A stretch of DNA of 64,000 nucleotides from Nisaea nitritireducens (GCF_014904795.1 NZ_JACZFS010000014.1:62001-126000); one strand, 5' to 3'. Shown: positions 18,795 through 29,116, numbered from the stretch's first letter. The notes: generated by a model not told the origin, from the letters alone. Numbers and translations are program-made.

Positions 18795-21218
18795 ATGTCT
18801 GGGTTAGCCATGCGCATTGGATTTCGGATCGCTTCGGGTTTCGCCGTCACTCTTCTAATTGCTGGCGGTGTAGGTTTAATCGGGTATTTCGGCCTCAACC
18901 GATACGATCGGGACATCACACTGACACTCGATCTACTGGATGCAGTTGACACATTCAGAAGCTCGAACGCTCAAGTTAATCTGTACGCTCTCAGCCGAGC
19001 GGAACAGTATTACGAGGAGGCAGCGACCGGCGCACGGGCAACCAGCGAAAAACTCTCGGCGATTGAATCGAGAGGCGAAACAGATCCCGCGATCACCAAC
19101 ATCAACAACGAAGTTGGGTTGTATCAGGCAAAGCTCGAAGAACTGCATACGGTAAACACCGAGACCAAAGCCATTACCGCGTCGATGGCTGTGGAAGCAG
19201 AAGATATCAAAGCGAGCGCCGCCCAGCTCAGTGTCGCTGCAGGAGAGACATTCGCGATCAACCTCGCGGCCGAGGCTGCTGCGACCGCCACCCGAGACAG
19301 CAGCATTGCCATCATGAATTCGTCGAATGCGCTGCTGGCAAATGGTAATGGCATCCGGGCGACAGAGGCCGCCTACAGGCTTGAGCGGTCGGACGAGAAC
19401 AGGACCGAACTGGAAGCCGGGACGAAGCGCCTCTTCCTTGACGCCCTGTCGCTGCGCAAATCGGCCAAGGGTACTCCGGCGGAAGCCGCCGCCGGGAAAA
19501 TCGCTCAATTGAGCGGTGCCTACCGCAAGACGTTCTCCACCTTGGTGCAAGCCGTCCAGGACGGAGACTCTCAAGCAGAGACCCTGTTCAACGAACTGAG
19601 TAACACCAGTAAGGCCCTGACGCAGACGGCAAGTGAGATCCTGAAGGATCGCAGAGCTGCGCTGAAGGAAGCAAACGAGGCGTACGAGATCGCGAAAAAG
19701 AAGGGCGGCGAAGCTACAAATGCCCGCATCGCCGCTTTGGAGATGGTGATCGCAGCCGACGAGATGGCAGCGGAAACGAAAGCCTATATCGAAACATCGG
19801 ACGAGAGCGTGCGCGCCGCTCTTAAGGACGCAATAAGCGCCGAAGTTTCCAGAGTTTTCTCGAAAGCGCTCGTCGTGAAGAAAGCGCTTTCGGAAGAATT
19901 TGGCAAGATCGCCATTGGTGCAGCAAAAGCCGCAAAAAGTTTTCGTAATCGGGTTGATACTGTAGACGAGGCCTTGGCAAAGCAGGCCGAAATCGAACAG
20001 CAGATGCGGACGGTCGAAGCTAAGAACTCTGAGCTGACCAGCAGCTTCAAGAACGACAAGCTCGCTGATCTGAAAGATCTGAAAGAACAATCCGTCCAGT
20101 CGATCCTGTTCGGCACATTAGGCGGTATAGCCATCGGCTTCGTTCTCGCCTTCCTGATTGCCCGCAGCATCGTGCGGCCGATATCCGCGATCACAGGTTC
20201 CATGAACGGTCTTGCCGACGGCGATCTTGAAAGCGAAATCCCGATGACTGACCGCAAGGACGAGATCGCTGAAATGGCCCGCGCGGTCCAGGTCTTCAAG
20301 GACAACGCGACCGAAATGAAGCGCATGGAAGGCCAACAGGAAGAGTCCGAGCGCCGCACAGCGGAAGAGAAACGCCGACAAATGGCGGAACTCGCCGATA
20401 ATTTCGAAAGTTCCGTGAAATCCATTGCGCAGCGCGTCGCGGATGCCGGCGGCACAATGGAAGGCTCAGCAGGCGAAGTGAGTCAGGCAATCGCCCAAAC
20501 GCACGATCAGGCCGCCGCTGTCGCCGCCGCTTCAACTGAAGCCAGCGCAAATGTCCAGACCGTGGCAGCAGCGACATCCGAGCTGACCTCCTCCATTCAG
20601 GAAATCAGCCGCCAAATCGCAATTTCGAACGAGAAATCGCACGATGCCTCGCAGCGCGCGGAGCAATCCGTCGCCCTGATGGGGAATCTGCGCAAGGCGG
20701 TAGGTGAAATCACCGAAGTCGTACAGCTGATCCAGGAAATCGCCGAACAGACAAATCTGCTGGCCCTTAACGCCACGATCGAGGCTGCCCGCGCGGGCGA
20801 CGCCGGTAAGGGTTTTGCCGTGGTCGCCTCCGAAGTGAAGAACCTCGCAACGCAAACCGCCCAGGCAACGGAACGCGTCTCCGAACGTGTGGCAGCCATT
20901 CAGCAGGAAACCGACAGCGCTTCCGTGAACATGGAATCAGTGTCGAAGGTGATTGAAGAGCTTGGTGAGATCTCGGCCAGTATTGCGGCTGCGATGGAAG
21001 AGCAGACCTCCGCGACACAGGAAATTGCCCGCAACATCGAGGAAGCCAGCGTCAGCGCGGACGATGTCGCCCGCAACATCGAAGGCGTGAATTCAAGCGC
21101 CGAGGTCTCCGGCAGCGCCGCTGATGCCGTCAGCGGACGGGCACGCGAGCTTTCGACGCAAATCCAGAACCTCAACCGTCAGGTCGAGGAATTCCTTGTG
21201 GAAGTCAGGCAGAAGTAA
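18795..21218 (+). CDS. Methyl-accepting chemotaxis protein with large helical sensor region
   Basis: About 807 aa. TM1 at roughly residues 12-34, then about 400 residues predicted as long periplasmic helices (HBM- or helical-bundle-like, with no PAS or Cache signature), TM2 at about 433-458 ('[18 protein letters not shown]'), HAMP after it ('[18 protein letters not shown]'), and the signalling hairpin at about 648-685 ('[20 protein letters not shown]'). The periplasmic region is far longer than the 150-250 residues usual for such sensors and could be two bundles in tandem. The start is uncertain: ATG 18795 or 18810 put TM1 at the N-terminus; no good ribosome site is seen. Divergent from a secreted PDC-like protein. 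Confidence 0.9.
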   Translation: MSGLAMRIGFRIASGFAVTLLIAGGVGLIGYFGLNRYDRDITLTLDLLDAVDTFRSSNAQVNLYALSRAEQYYEEAATGARATSEKLSAIESRGETDPAITNINNEVGLYQAKLEELHTVNTETKAITASMAVEAEDIKASAAQLSVAAGETFAINLAAEAAATATRDSSIAIMNSSNALLANGNGIRATEAAYRLERSDENRTELEAGTKRLFLDALSLRKSAKGTPAEAAAGKIAQLSGAYRKTFSTLVQAVQDGDSQAETLFNELSNTSKALTQTASEILKDRRAALKEANEAYEIAKKKGGEATNARIAALEMVIAADEMAAETKAYIETSDESVRAALKDAISAEVSRVFSKALVVKKALSEEFGKIAIGAAKAAKSFRNRVDTVDEALAKQAEIEQQMRTVEAKNSELTSSFKNDKLADLKDLKEQSVQSILFGTLGGIAIGFVLAFLIARSIVRPISAITGSMNGLADGDLESEIPMTDRKDEIAEMARAVQVFKDNATEMKRMEGQQEESERRTAEEKRRQMAELADNFESSVKSIAQRVADAGGTMEGSAGEVSQAIAQTHDQAAAVAAASTEASANVQTVAAATSELTSSIQEISRQIAISNEKSHDASQRAEQSVALMGNLRKAVGEITEVVQLIQEIAEQTNLLALNATIEAARAGDAGKGFAVVASEVKNLATQTAQATERVSERVAAIQQETDSASVNMESVSKVIEELGEISASIAAAMEEQTSATQEIARNIEEASVSADDVARNIEGVNSSAEVSGSAADAVSGRARELSTQIQNLNRQVEEFLVEVRQK

Positions 21219-21224
21219 GCGACG

Positions 21225-22457
21225 TTACTCAGGATCGGGCGCGGTGCCGACAGTCCAGAACAGGCCCGCCCCGATCAGCGCTGCCAGCGTGCAGCCAATG
21301 AAGGCAGCGCTGTAGCCGCCGGTCAGGTCAAACAGCAGGCCGGAAAAGAACGCACCTGACGCCGCGCCCAGGCCCTGCCCGAAATTCGCCGCACCGAGAA
21401 TGGCGCCAATGCCGGAACCGGAGAACCGCCGCGCCATCAATGTCGTGATGATCGGCCCGCGCGCCCCCATGCTGAGACCGAAGCAGACGATATAAATGAC
21501 CAGCAGAATGCCAGTGCTGTCCGCTGGTACAAGCGCAAGAGCACCGATGGCAATCACCGTGAGAACATAACTCCCGGTCGCGACGATCCGATGCCCGAAC
21601 CGGTCCGCCGCCATGCCTGTCGCCGTCATACCGAAGAAGGACAGCATGCCCGCCGTACCGAATGCGAAGGCGGCTTGCTGCTCGCTCATCCCCCCACTGA
21701 CCAGATAGGCGACCGATTGCAGGCTGATGCCGTAAATTGAAACCGCGGTAACGAAAAAGATCACGAAAAAGGCCCAGAACTCTAGGGTCTTCAACGCGGC
21801 CATCAAGGTTGGCCCAGAGGGCCCCGCCGAAGCGCTATGGCGGCGCGGGTTGCCGGGAGCCCCTTCCGCGATCCGGCGCCAGGGCAGGAACAGCACAAAG
21901 CCGCAAAGCACCGCGAAAACCAGCGCATACCAGCCATAGGCGTCCCGCCACCCCTGACTGGAGATCAGATATTCAGCCAACGGCGCCATGATCAGGGTTC
22001 CGATACCCAGCCCGCCATAGGTCATGGAAAGCGCCGTCGCCAGGCCTTTGTCGAACCAGCGGCTGACCACAGCCTGGGCCGGAGCGAGACCGATCAGCGC
22101 GGCGCCGAAACCGCAGAAGCCACCGATTGCAATCTGGAACTGCCATAGCTGGGAAAGGGATCCGGCAGCAAAATAGCCTACCGCGAGTGAGCCCAGCCCC
22201 ACGGCATAGACAAGACGCCCGCCAAAACGGTCGAACAGATGTCCGGCCAATGGCGCGAAAAATCCGGTCGCCGCCATGAAGAGAGAATAGACCGAGGTTG
22301 CCGAGGAACGGTCCCAGCCAAGCTCCCCCGACAGCGGGAGCAGAAAGACGGCGTAGCTTTCCCCTGCCCCGCGCCCCAATGCCGTCATGCCAAGACACAA
22401 GGCAAGAACACCGAGAGCGCCGATCATGGCAACACCCGCTCCGCGCAATAGCGGCAT
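21225..22457 (-). CDS. Major facilitator superfamily transporter
   Basis: 410 aa integral membrane protein with about 12 hydrophobic segments. The loop 2-3 motif 'GHLFDRFGGRLVYAVGLG' and its repeat 'GMAADRFGHRIVATGSYV' in the second half are MFS signatures, and the overall pattern resembles the monocarboxylate/oxalate-formate (OFA) branch. The ATG at 22457 has GGAG upstream; an in-frame TTG further up is less likely. It converges with the chemoreceptor gene, leaving only 6 bases, and lies downstream of the polyamine-type ABC operon on the same strand, so it could carry a product or a related substrate. Substrate unknown. Confidence 0.88.
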   Translation of the reverse strand: MPLLRGAGVAMIGALGVLALCLGMTALGRGAGESYAVFLLPLSGELGWDRSSATSVYSLFMAATGFFAPLAGHLFDRFGGRLVYAVGLGSLAVGYFAAGSLSQLWQFQIAIGGFCGFGAALIGLAPAQAVVSRWFDKGLATALSMTYGGLGIGTLIMAPLAEYLISSQGWRDAYGWYALVFAVLCGFVLFLPWRRIAEGAPGNPRRHSASAGPSGPTLMAALKTLEFWAFFVIFFVTAVSIYGISLQSVAYLVSGGMSEQQAAFAFGTAGMLSFFGMTATGMAADRFGHRIVATGSYVLTVIAIGALALVPADSTGILLVIYIVCFGLSMGARGPIITTLMARRFSGSGIGAILGAANFGQGLGAASGAFFSGLLFDLTGGYSAAFIGCTLAALIGAGLFWTVGTAPDPE

Positions 22458-22540
22458 CTGGAAACACTCCGGCAACGATCAATATGCGGCAGTCACACTA
22501 GGCCGTGACAGCCACAACCGAAAGACGCCGCTCCGGCACT

Positions 22541-23356
22541 TCAGTCGCGCGATTTTCTGAAAAGCTGCGTCAGGATGAGAAGCGAGGAGGAAATGACGAT
22601 CATGATGGTCGAGATCGACGCGATAGTCGGATCGATCTGGTCCCTGAGCGCGTTGAACATGTTCCGCGTCAGGGTCGAGTTGTCACCACCCGAGACGAAC
22701 ATGGCGACAATCACTTCATCGAACGACGTCAGGAATGACAGCAAGGCCGCGGTCAACACGGAAAACCGGATCTGTGGCAGGGTTACATCCATGAAGGCGG
22801 TAAAGCGTGATGCGCCGAGGCTTCGAGCCGCCATTTCCAGGTTCATGTCAAAGCTCTTCAAAGCAGCACTGATCACGATCAGAACCAGCGGCAGCGCCAG
22901 GATCGAGTGCGCGATCACCAACCCGAACATGCTGTTGACCATCCTGATCTGCACAAAGACATAGAAGGCCGCGATGGCGATCAGAATGACCGGGATCATG
23001 ATCGGCGTGATCAGCAGAACATAGAACATCCGGCTAAGCGGATGCTTGGTGACGAACAGGCCGTAAGCCGCCGCCGTTCCGATCGGCGTCGCAACGCACA
23101 TGGTGAAGAACCCGGCCTTCAGGGATGTCCAGGTCGCCTGTATCCATTCCGGCGAATTGAGATAATGCTCGTACCAGCGGAGCGACCATTCCCGTGGCGG
23201 GAACTCGAGATACTGCGAGGCCGAGAAGGACATCGGGATCACGATCACCGTTGGCGCAACCAGCAGGATCATAATCACCGTCGCCAGAATGTAGAGCCAG
23301 AGACGTTGGCCATGGGTGATCTGGGTTTCGGAGGCGGGTCTGTTCAGCCAGTTCAT
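22541..23356 (-). CDS. ABC transporter permease, PotC-like
   Basis: 271 aa with six likely membrane helices. The cytoplasmic loop 'MAARSLGASRFTAFMDVTLPQIR' is the EAA motif that docks to the ATPase. N-terminal 'LYILATVIMILLVAPTVIVIPMSFS' and size match the PotC family of spermidine/putrescine-type (and related iron or thiamine) importers. Its ATG overlaps the stop of the upstream permease by one base. It is the last gene of a (-) transport operon. Confidence 0.93.
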   Translation of the reverse strand: MNWLNRPASETQITHGQRLWLYILATVIMILLVAPTVIVIPMSFSASQYLEFPPREWSLRWYEHYLNSPEWIQATWTSLKAGFFTMCVATPIGTAAAYGLFVTKHPLSRMFYVLLITPIMIPVILIAIAAFYVFVQIRMVNSMFGLVIAHSILALPLVLIVISAALKSFDMNLEMAARSLGASRFTAFMDVTLPQIRFSVLTAALLSFLTSFDEVIVAMFVSGGDNSTLTRNMFNALRDQIDPTIASISTIMIVISSSLLILTQLFRKSRD

Positions 23357-24258
23357 CAGTGACCTCCGCCAAGAACATTGTCGAGTTTAAGCAGCCGGGA
23401 GGCAGCAAGCAGGATCGCCAGGGTGATGACCAGCAGGACGACACCAAGAGCGCTAGCGGCGCCCCAATTGAAGAACAGCTCGATATTGCTGGTGATCTGC
23501 ATGGAAACCATGATCACCTTGCCGCCGCCGAGCACTGCGGGTGTCACGAAGAAACCGAGACAAAGCACGAAAACGATCAGCGCGCCGGCGAACAGGCCCG
23601 GCAACGACAGCGGGAAGAAGATATTCCAGAACGTCTGGCTTGGCCCCGCACCTAGATTGGACGAGGCTTTCAGGTAATCGGCACTGATGGCCTTCATCGA
23701 GCCATAAAGTGGCAACACCAGGAACGGCAGCATGATGTGCACCATGCCGATCAGTGTGCCGTTCAGATTGTGCACCAGTTTCAGCGGCTCATCCCAGAGC
23801 CCGAGATCAATCGCCCAACTGTTAATCAGCCCCTTGCGCTGCAGCAGGACCAGCCAGGCGTAGGTCCGGACCAGAAGCGAGGTCCAGAACGGCAGCAGCA
23901 CTGTCAGCATGCAAAGCGCCGCCATACGCGGGGAAAGCTGCGACAGGAAATAGGCCAGTGGATAGCCGATCAGAATGCAAAGGCCCGTGGTCAGGAAGCT
24001 GACCTCGAACGTCGTCATGAAGATCCGGCCGTAGGCTTTGCTTTCCAGCATCCGGTTGTAATGCTCAAGCGAGAAGCTGCCGTCATCCGCCAGGAAGGAC
24101 AGATAGAAGAGCCAGCCGACCGGAAGCACCATGACAATCAGAACCGTCAGGATCGCGGGCGATGCCAGCCCAAGCAGAGCCCATTCCTCTCGCCGCGACT
24201 GCTTCAAAAGAACCGTCTCGTTGGCGCGGGCTTCCGATCCGATGCTCACCCCGGTCAC
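23356..24258 (-). CDS. ABC transporter permease, PotB-like
   Basis: 300 aa, six likely helices plus an N-terminal cytoplasmic tail. EAA-type loop 'KASSNLGAGPSQTFWNIFFPLSLPG' is present. It partners the PotC-like protein to form the translocation channel. The GTG at 24258 overlaps the ATPase stop codon (GTGA), with AGGAGG immediately upstream; a GTG nine bases inside (24249) is an alternative with better spacing. Confidence 0.93.
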   Translation of the reverse strand: MTGVSIGSEARANETVLLKQSRREEWALLGLASPAILTVLIVMVLPVGWLFYLSFLADDGSFSLEHYNRMLESKAYGRIFMTTFEVSFLTTGLCILIGYPLAYFLSQLSPRMAALCMLTVLLPFWTSLLVRTYAWLVLLQRKGLINSWAIDLGLWDEPLKLVHNLNGTLIGMVHIMLPFLVLPLYGSMKAISADYLKASSNLGAGPSQTFWNIFFPLSLPGLFAGALIVFVLCLGFFVTPAVLGGGKVIMVSMQITSNIELFFNWGAASALGVVLLVITLAILLAASRLLKLDNVLGGGH

Positions 24259-25334
24259 GCCTCCTCACGCGGTATCAGGACGGCGTCGGCAGATTTCAGG
24301 CCCAGCTCCAACCGGTCGCCGATAGAAGCTTTCTCGATCGGCTCGCCCGTGCGGGTTCCGGCCCGGACGGTCAAATCCGTCCCATCCGCAAGCGTGACAT
24401 AGGCCAGCACCGTATCGCCCTGATAGACCAGATCGCGCACGGTCCCGGAGAAGACATTGGTATCCGGTGTCGGCGGGCCGTCAAGAACGCTCAGTCGCTC
24501 CGGCCGGACAACCAGAGCAAGTTTGCCGGCCGCAGGGAGCGCGCCCGTCTTCAATTCCGTACCGGAAAAGCTTACCCGGTCCCCATCGCGCTCAACCTGC
24601 AGAAAGGTGGACTCGCCGATGAACTCGGCGATGAAACGGTTGGCCGGACGCTCATAGATCGTGCGTGGCGTATCAAGCTGCATCAGCCGGCCGTGATTGA
24701 TGACTGCGATGCGATCCGACATTGTCAGTGCCTCGCGCTGGTCGTGTGTCACATAGACCGTGGTCATACCCAGTTTCTCATGCAAATGGCGGAGTTCGAT
24801 CTGCATGTGTTCGCGCAAATTCTTGTCGAGAGCGGACAGCGGCTCGTCCATCAGCAGGATGCGCGGACTGAACACTATGGCGCGGGCAAGGGCCACACGC
24901 TGTTTCTGGCCACCGGAGAGCTGACTGATTCGCCGCTCGCCGTAACCGCCGAGCTGAACCGTTTCCAGAGCGTCCGCCACCAGCTTTTCCGCTTCGGCCT
25001 TCGGTGTTTTCCGGAGCTTCAGCGGGTAGCCGACATTCGCCGCGACGGTCATGTGCGGGAACAGCGCGTAATTCTGAAACACCATTCCCACACCGCGCTT
25101 ATGCGGCGGCATGGAGATGATCTCGTCCTCGCCGAACCGGATGCTTCCGAAGTCCGGCCGGGTGAACCCCGCGAGCGCCATCAGCAGTGTGGTCTTGCCG
25201 GAGCCGGACGGGCCCAGCAGCGTCAAAAATTCGCCGCTCTGAACCTCCAGATCGACATCGTTCAGGGCGAAGATATCGCCGTAAACCTTTGTCAGACCGG
25301 AAATAGAGATCGGAAGCGCTTGCTGCTTCGACAT
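24255..25334 (-). CDS. ABC transporter ATP-binding protein, PotA-like
   Basis: About 359 aa. Walker A 'GPSGSGKTTLLMALAG', Q-loop 'VFQNYALFPHMTV', signature 'LSGGQKQRVALARAI', Walker B 'ILLMDEPLSALD' and H-loop 'VYVTHDQREALT' are intact. A C-terminal TOBE domain follows ('VVRPERLSVLDGPP'), typical of the polyamine/iron/maltose ATPases. ATG 25334 gives the natural N-terminus; neither it nor the GTG at 25355 has a strong ribosome site. A GC-rich hairpin separates it from the binding-protein gene. Confidence 0.94.
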   Translation of the reverse strand: MSKQQALPISISGLTKVYGDIFALNDVDLEVQSGEFLTLLGPSGSGKTTLLMALAGFTRPDFGSIRFGEDEIISMPPHKRGVGMVFQNYALFPHMTVAANVGYPLKLRKTPKAEAEKLVADALETVQLGGYGERRISQLSGGQKQRVALARAIVFSPRILLMDEPLSALDKNLREHMQIELRHLHEKLGMTTVYVTHDQREALTMSDRIAVINHGRLMQLDTPRTIYERPANRFIAEFIGESTFLQVERDGDRVSFSGTELKTGALPAAGKLALVVRPERLSVLDGPPTPDTNVFSGTVRDLVYQGDTVLAYVTLADGTDLTVRAGTRTGEPIEKASIGDRLELGLKSADAVLIPREEA

Positions 25335-25390
25335 GCCAAATTCACCGATTATCACTGGATTGAGAACATAGCCGGATTAGGCCGGCGACG

Positions 25391-25412
25391 GGACGGCGGA
25401 GAACCGCCGTCC
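25391..25412 (-). repeat. GC hairpin between binding-protein and ATPase genes
   Basis: Perfect 9-bp inverted repeat GGACGGCGG/CCGCCGTCC with an AGAA loop, 24 bases past the binding-protein stop. No T-run on the minus strand. Position suggests mRNA 3' protection or partial attenuation that raises binding-protein levels. Confidence 0.6.
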
Positions 25413-25435
25413 ACGTCCCTTCGAAAGCGCTAACG

Positions 25436-26506
25436 CTATTCGGTCAGCATATCCTGATACATGGCAGCGGCCTTCTGCTCCCACTTGGCATACCAAGCGA
25501 GGCTGACAGGAAGCTGAACAGCGGCATTGTCCGGGTGAGACGGCATCATGCGCGCTGTCTTGTCGTCGATCATGCCGATTTCGTAGGCCTTCTTGTTGGT
25601 CGGCCCATAGGTGATGTGTTTCGGCAGGTTGGCCTGGATCTCCGGCTTGCTCACCTCCGCCAGGAACTTCATGGCGAGATCCTTGTTCGGCGCCCCTTTC
25701 GGGATCGCGAAGCAATCATAGTCGAGCAGGCCCTGGTTGAAGGTGTAGGCGACTTTCGCGCCGTCTTTCTTGGCCACGTCGAAACGTCCGTTCCAGCCCG
25801 TCGTCATGTCGACTTCGCCGTCTTTCATAAGCTGGGCATGCTGGGCACCAGACTTCCACCAGACAGCAATTTCCGGCTTCAGCTCGCGGATCTTGTCGAG
25901 AGCGCGCTTGATGCCTTCCTCGGAATCCAGAACCTTGTAGACATCTGCCGGCGCGACACCGTCGGCCATCAGTGCCGGCTCAAGCGCACCGGCGACCTTG
26001 TTGCGGTAGGCGCGCTTGCCCGGGAATTTCTTCACATCCCAAAAATCGGCCCAGCTCTTCGGTCCGCTATTGCCATAGGTTGCCGTGTTGAATGCCATCA
26101 CGGTCGAGAACACGTCGCTGCCAACGCAGTAGTCCGTCTTCAGCGTCGGATAGAAGGTCGAGACGTCAATGACGTTGTAGTCCAGTTTTTCCAGCAGGCC
26201 TTCCGCGGCAGCGCGCGCGGCGCTCCCCGAACCGCTGGAAACGATATCCCAGGACACGGCACCGGCCTTCACTTTCAGACGCACGTCGGACATGCCGCCG
26301 TAGGTCTCTTCCTTCACCGTGATCCCCATGGCTTTCGACGCCGGCTGGAACAGTGCGAGGCTTTGCGCGTTCTGGTAGGAGCCGCCCCAGGAGGCAACAG
26401 TCACCGAGCCGTCCGCCTGGGCGGGCACTGCGGTCATGGACATCGCCATCGCACCGGCGGCAACCGCCAGCAAGCCACGACGCGAGAATTCTGTCTTCTT
26501 CGTCAT
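25436..26506 (-). CDS. Polyamine-type periplasmic substrate-binding protein (PotD/PotF-like)
   Basis: 356 aa. The N-terminus 'MTKKTEFSRRGLLAVAAGA' carries a twin-arginine motif before a hydrophobic stretch, so export is probably by Tat, cleaved near 'VPAQA-DG'. The mature part begins 'VTVASWGGSYQNAQ', as in class D binding proteins for polyamines and other amines, and contains 'CVGSDVFSTVMAFNT' and 'WWKSGAQHAQLMKDGEVDM'. The ligand is probably a small cationic amine or amino-acid derivative, given the FAD amine oxidoreductase upstream; this is an inference. It is followed by a GC hairpin and then the ATPase gene. Confidence 0.92.
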   Translation of the reverse strand: MTKKTEFSRRGLLAVAAGAMAMSMTAVPAQADGSVTVASWGGSYQNAQSLALFQPASKAMGITVKEETYGGMSDVRLKVKAGAVSWDIVSSGSGSAARAAAEGLLEKLDYNVIDVSTFYPTLKTDYCVGSDVFSTVMAFNTATYGNSGPKSWADFWDVKKFPGKRAYRNKVAGALEPALMADGVAPADVYKVLDSEEGIKRALDKIRELKPEIAVWWKSGAQHAQLMKDGEVDMTTGWNGRFDVAKKDGAKVAYTFNQGLLDYDCFAIPKGAPNKDLAMKFLAEVSKPEIQANLPKHITYGPTNKKAYEIGMIDDKTARMMPSHPDNAAVQLPVSLAWYAKWEQKAAAMYQDMLTE

Positions 26507-26696
26507 AAGAACGTTCTCCGCTGTTCGATTTCTGGGTCTTATTCAAAGCTTGGCATCCCTGCCCGGCTCCCGGATTGGTTTCAATCCTGCCCACTGTCGG
26601 AAATTGAAGGACGCGATTGGACTTCAGAACAGGTCCATTCTCGATAAAACATCAGACCAATTTTATCCAAAATTCTTGCCCGGAATGGCTTTTCGG

Positions 26697-27995
26697 CTAC
26701 CTGTTGAGGCCATCTCGCCACCTGTAGAAGGCCACGGATGCCGACAGAAACCATGGCCGCCCGGTATAGAGTGGACGCGATGGAAAACTGATTCCGTCGA
26801 ACCCGGTTCTGCCTTCCTTAAGTCCCAGCATCTGCTGCGCAATCCGCATCCCCAAATATCCCGACATGGAAACACCAGAACCGCAGTATCCCATCGCATA
26901 GTGGATGTTTTCATGACAGCCGACATGAGCCAGCGTGTCGAAGGTGTAAGCGACGAACCCCATCCAGGAATGACTGACCCGAACACCGGACAGTTCGGGG
27001 AAGAGACGGATCAATTCCTGACGCAGCAACGGCGCGCTTTTGAGCGGATCTGTTTCACTGCTGGACACACGTCCGCCAAAAAGGATGCGGCTGCGATCAG
27101 GAGACGGGCGGTAGTAGTAGACCACCTTCCGGCTGTCACCGAGCATCCGGTCTGTCGGCATGATCCGGTCCATCAGATCCTTCGGAAGCGCCTCTGTCGC
27201 GATGATATAGCTGCCGATAGGAATGACCCTCCGGCGCTGCCAGCCAGATTCCGAACCTGTATAGCCGTTTGTCGCGACAAGCACGTTACGGGCCTTAACG
27301 GTGCCGCCGGGTACCTTCACCCGGAAGCCCGGGGCCGACTCTTCAATTCCCGTGACAGGGCAATGCGTCACGATCGTCACACCGGCTTCACGGACCCGCT
27401 CCAGCATTCCCTGATGAAACATTGCCGGATCGAGCGACGCCGTGCTGGTGTTCACGATACCGCCGTAATAAGCGTCGGTCCCAAGCTCACGCTTTTGCTC
27501 CGCCCGCGTAATTACCTCAAGCGGCTCCTCCAGGCCCTCGGGCTGGTTCGCAGCAGCCCGGGCCATGGCTTCGAACTGGGCCTGATTGTGGGCACCGGTG
27601 AATTTTCCAGGTACCGCAAAGTCACACTGGATATTTTCCGAGGCGACAAAACCTTCTACCCATTCCAAGGCCCGCGAGCCTTCGCGGATGATCTCGAAAG
27701 CCGTGTTTGCGCCGTAACGCCGGGTAAGTTTCTCATATCCCGGTTTGATTGACCGGCTGATCTGCCCGCCATTACGCGTGCTGCAGCCCCATCCCGCATC
27801 CCCGGCATCGAAGACCAGAACGGAGCGACCGGCCCGGGCCAGCACCAGCGCCGCAGAGAGGCCGGTGTAGCCGGCCCCGACGATAACGACATCCGATTTC
27901 TCCGGTAATGACGTAGCGCCAATATTGGGCCGCGGGGTCTTTTCCCACCAAAAGGGCTCAGTCTTGAAATCCTCGGTAAAGATGTCGGTCTGCAT
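26697..27995 (-). CDS. FAD-dependent amine/amino acid oxidoreductase (DAO family, PuuB-like)
   Basis: 432 aa. FAD-binding 'VVIVGAGYTGLSAALVLARAG' at about residues 36-56, then 'GWGCSTRNGGQISRSIKPGY', which strongly recalls gamma-glutamylputrescine oxidase and related DAO-fold enzymes; the C-terminus has 'GYCGSGVSMSGYLGMRIAQ'. These enzymes oxidise a C-N bond, releasing an aldehyde or keto acid and amine. It lies 17 bases downstream of the mandelate-racemase-type gene and 190 bases upstream of the binding-protein gene, all on the same strand. No puuA glutamylputrescine synthetase is present, so PuuB function itself is unlikely to be the whole story. Confidence 0.9.
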   Translation of the reverse strand: MQTDIFTEDFKTEPFWWEKTPRPNIGATSLPEKSDVVIVGAGYTGLSAALVLARAGRSVLVFDAGDAGWGCSTRNGGQISRSIKPGYEKLTRRYGANTAFEIIREGSRALEWVEGFVASENIQCDFAVPGKFTGAHNQAQFEAMARAAANQPEGLEEPLEVITRAEQKRELGTDAYYGGIVNTSTASLDPAMFHQGMLERVREAGVTIVTHCPVTGIEESAPGFRVKVPGGTVKARNVLVATNGYTGSESGWQRRRVIPIGSYIIATEALPKDLMDRIMPTDRMLGDSRKVVYYYRPSPDRSRILFGGRVSSSETDPLKSAPLLRQELIRLFPELSGVRVSHSWMGFVAYTFDTLAHVGCHENIHYAMGYCGSGVSMSGYLGMRIAQQMLGLKEGRTGFDGISFPSRPLYTGRPWFLSASVAFYRWRDGLNR

Positions 27996-28012
27996 GGTTC
28001 CGTGTCCGCGTT

Positions 28013-29116
28013 TCAGCTATCGAGCTCGCTGCATTGATAGTGCGCACGTTCCAGCCAATCGCGCCTGATCTGAATGCCCCAGCCCGGCTCGAAGGGTATT
28101 TGAACCTTGCCGTCCCTGGCTATCGGGAACGGGTCATAAAGGTCTTTCTGCCACGGATAGTAATCGAGCCCTTCGATGGCGAATTCGACGTAGGGTCCAG
28201 CCGCCTCGATGGCACCCATCAGATGCAGCGTGAAGACGGTGACAAGCGAGAGATTCGCCGAATGCGGTGTGCAGGCCATCTCGTACCGCTTCGCCAGCTC
28301 GGCCACCCGCATGGTCCGGGTGATGCCGCCGAGATAACAGATATCCGGCTGCAGCACATCGACCGCCCCCATTGATGCCATCCGGCGCCAGACCGCCAGA
28401 TCGCAATCCTGCTCCCCGCCGGTCACATCGATGTCGAGGGCATCCGCAACTTCCTTCGTCCAGTCGAGTTCCCAATAGGGACATGGCTCTTCGAAATGGG
28501 AGAACCCGTTATCCTCAAGCATCCGGCCGACCTCAATCGCGCGCTTTGGTGTGAAGCAGCTGTTGGCGTCGGCCAACAAGGTTGCCTTGCCGCCGAAGGC
28601 CGCACTCATGGCTGTGATAATTTCTTCGGTCCGGCCGGGCCATTCGTCGACATCATGGCCGTATTCGCTGCCGACCCTGATTTTAAAGGCGTCGTAGCCG
28701 CATTCGTCCTGGAGCTTCTTCAGCCGCTCCACTTCGTCTTCCGGAGAAATATCGCGCCGCATGCTGGAGGCATACACACGAAGCGGCCGAGGTCTACCGC
28801 CGAGTAACTCGCAAACGGTCTTGCCCTCGCGCTTGCCATAGAGATCCCAGAGCGCCGTATCGACGCCGCCAATCGCCCGTCGGAGATAGGCGCCGGGAAA
28901 CTTGTGCTCCTTCTCCGGAATGATATCGACCAGCCCGTTCAGATCGAACGCATCCCACCCAAGCGCATAAGGCGCCACCTGCCGATGCAGCACGAGGGAG
29001 GAGATATCGGAATTATAGGTCGAGACCTGCCCCCAGCCTTCGCTGCCATCTTCGGTGGTCACCTTTACGAAACCAACGAACTCCGTGCTGAAGGTCTCGA
29101 TCTTCGTGATTTTCAT
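28013..29116 (-). CDS. Mandelate racemase/muconate lactonizing enzyme family protein
   Basis: 367 aa, enolase superfamily. The metal ligands are Asp183 ('LADANSCF'), Glu209 or Glu210 ('HFEEPCP') and Glu235 ('TGGEQD'). The His-Asp dyad is His285 ('CTPHSANLS') with Asp258 ('[10 protein letters not shown]'), placing it in the mandelate racemase subgroup. The strand-2 motif is Lys145-Ile-Arg147, where mandelate racemase itself has Lys-x-Lys. A dehydratase acting on an acid sugar, or an epimerase acting on an amino acid or betaine derivative, is possible; the neighbouring amine uptake system would fit the latter. ATG 29116 is chosen as the family start; an upstream TTG is in frame. Confidence 0.9.
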   Translation of the reverse strand: MKITKIETFSTEFVGFVKVTTEDGSEGWGQVSTYNSDISSLVLHRQVAPYALGWDAFDLNGLVDIIPEKEHKFPGAYLRRAIGGVDTALWDLYGKREGKTVCELLGGRPRPLRVYASSMRRDISPEDEVERLKKLQDECGYDAFKIRVGSEYGHDVDEWPGRTEEIITAMSAAFGGKATLLADANSCFTPKRAIEVGRMLEDNGFSHFEEPCPYWELDWTKEVADALDIDVTGGEQDCDLAVWRRMASMGAVDVLQPDICYLGGITRTMRVAELAKRYEMACTPHSANLSLVTVFTLHLMGAIEAAGPYVEFAIEGLDYYPWQKDLYDPFPIARDGKVQIPFEPGWGIQIRRDWLERAHYQCSELDS

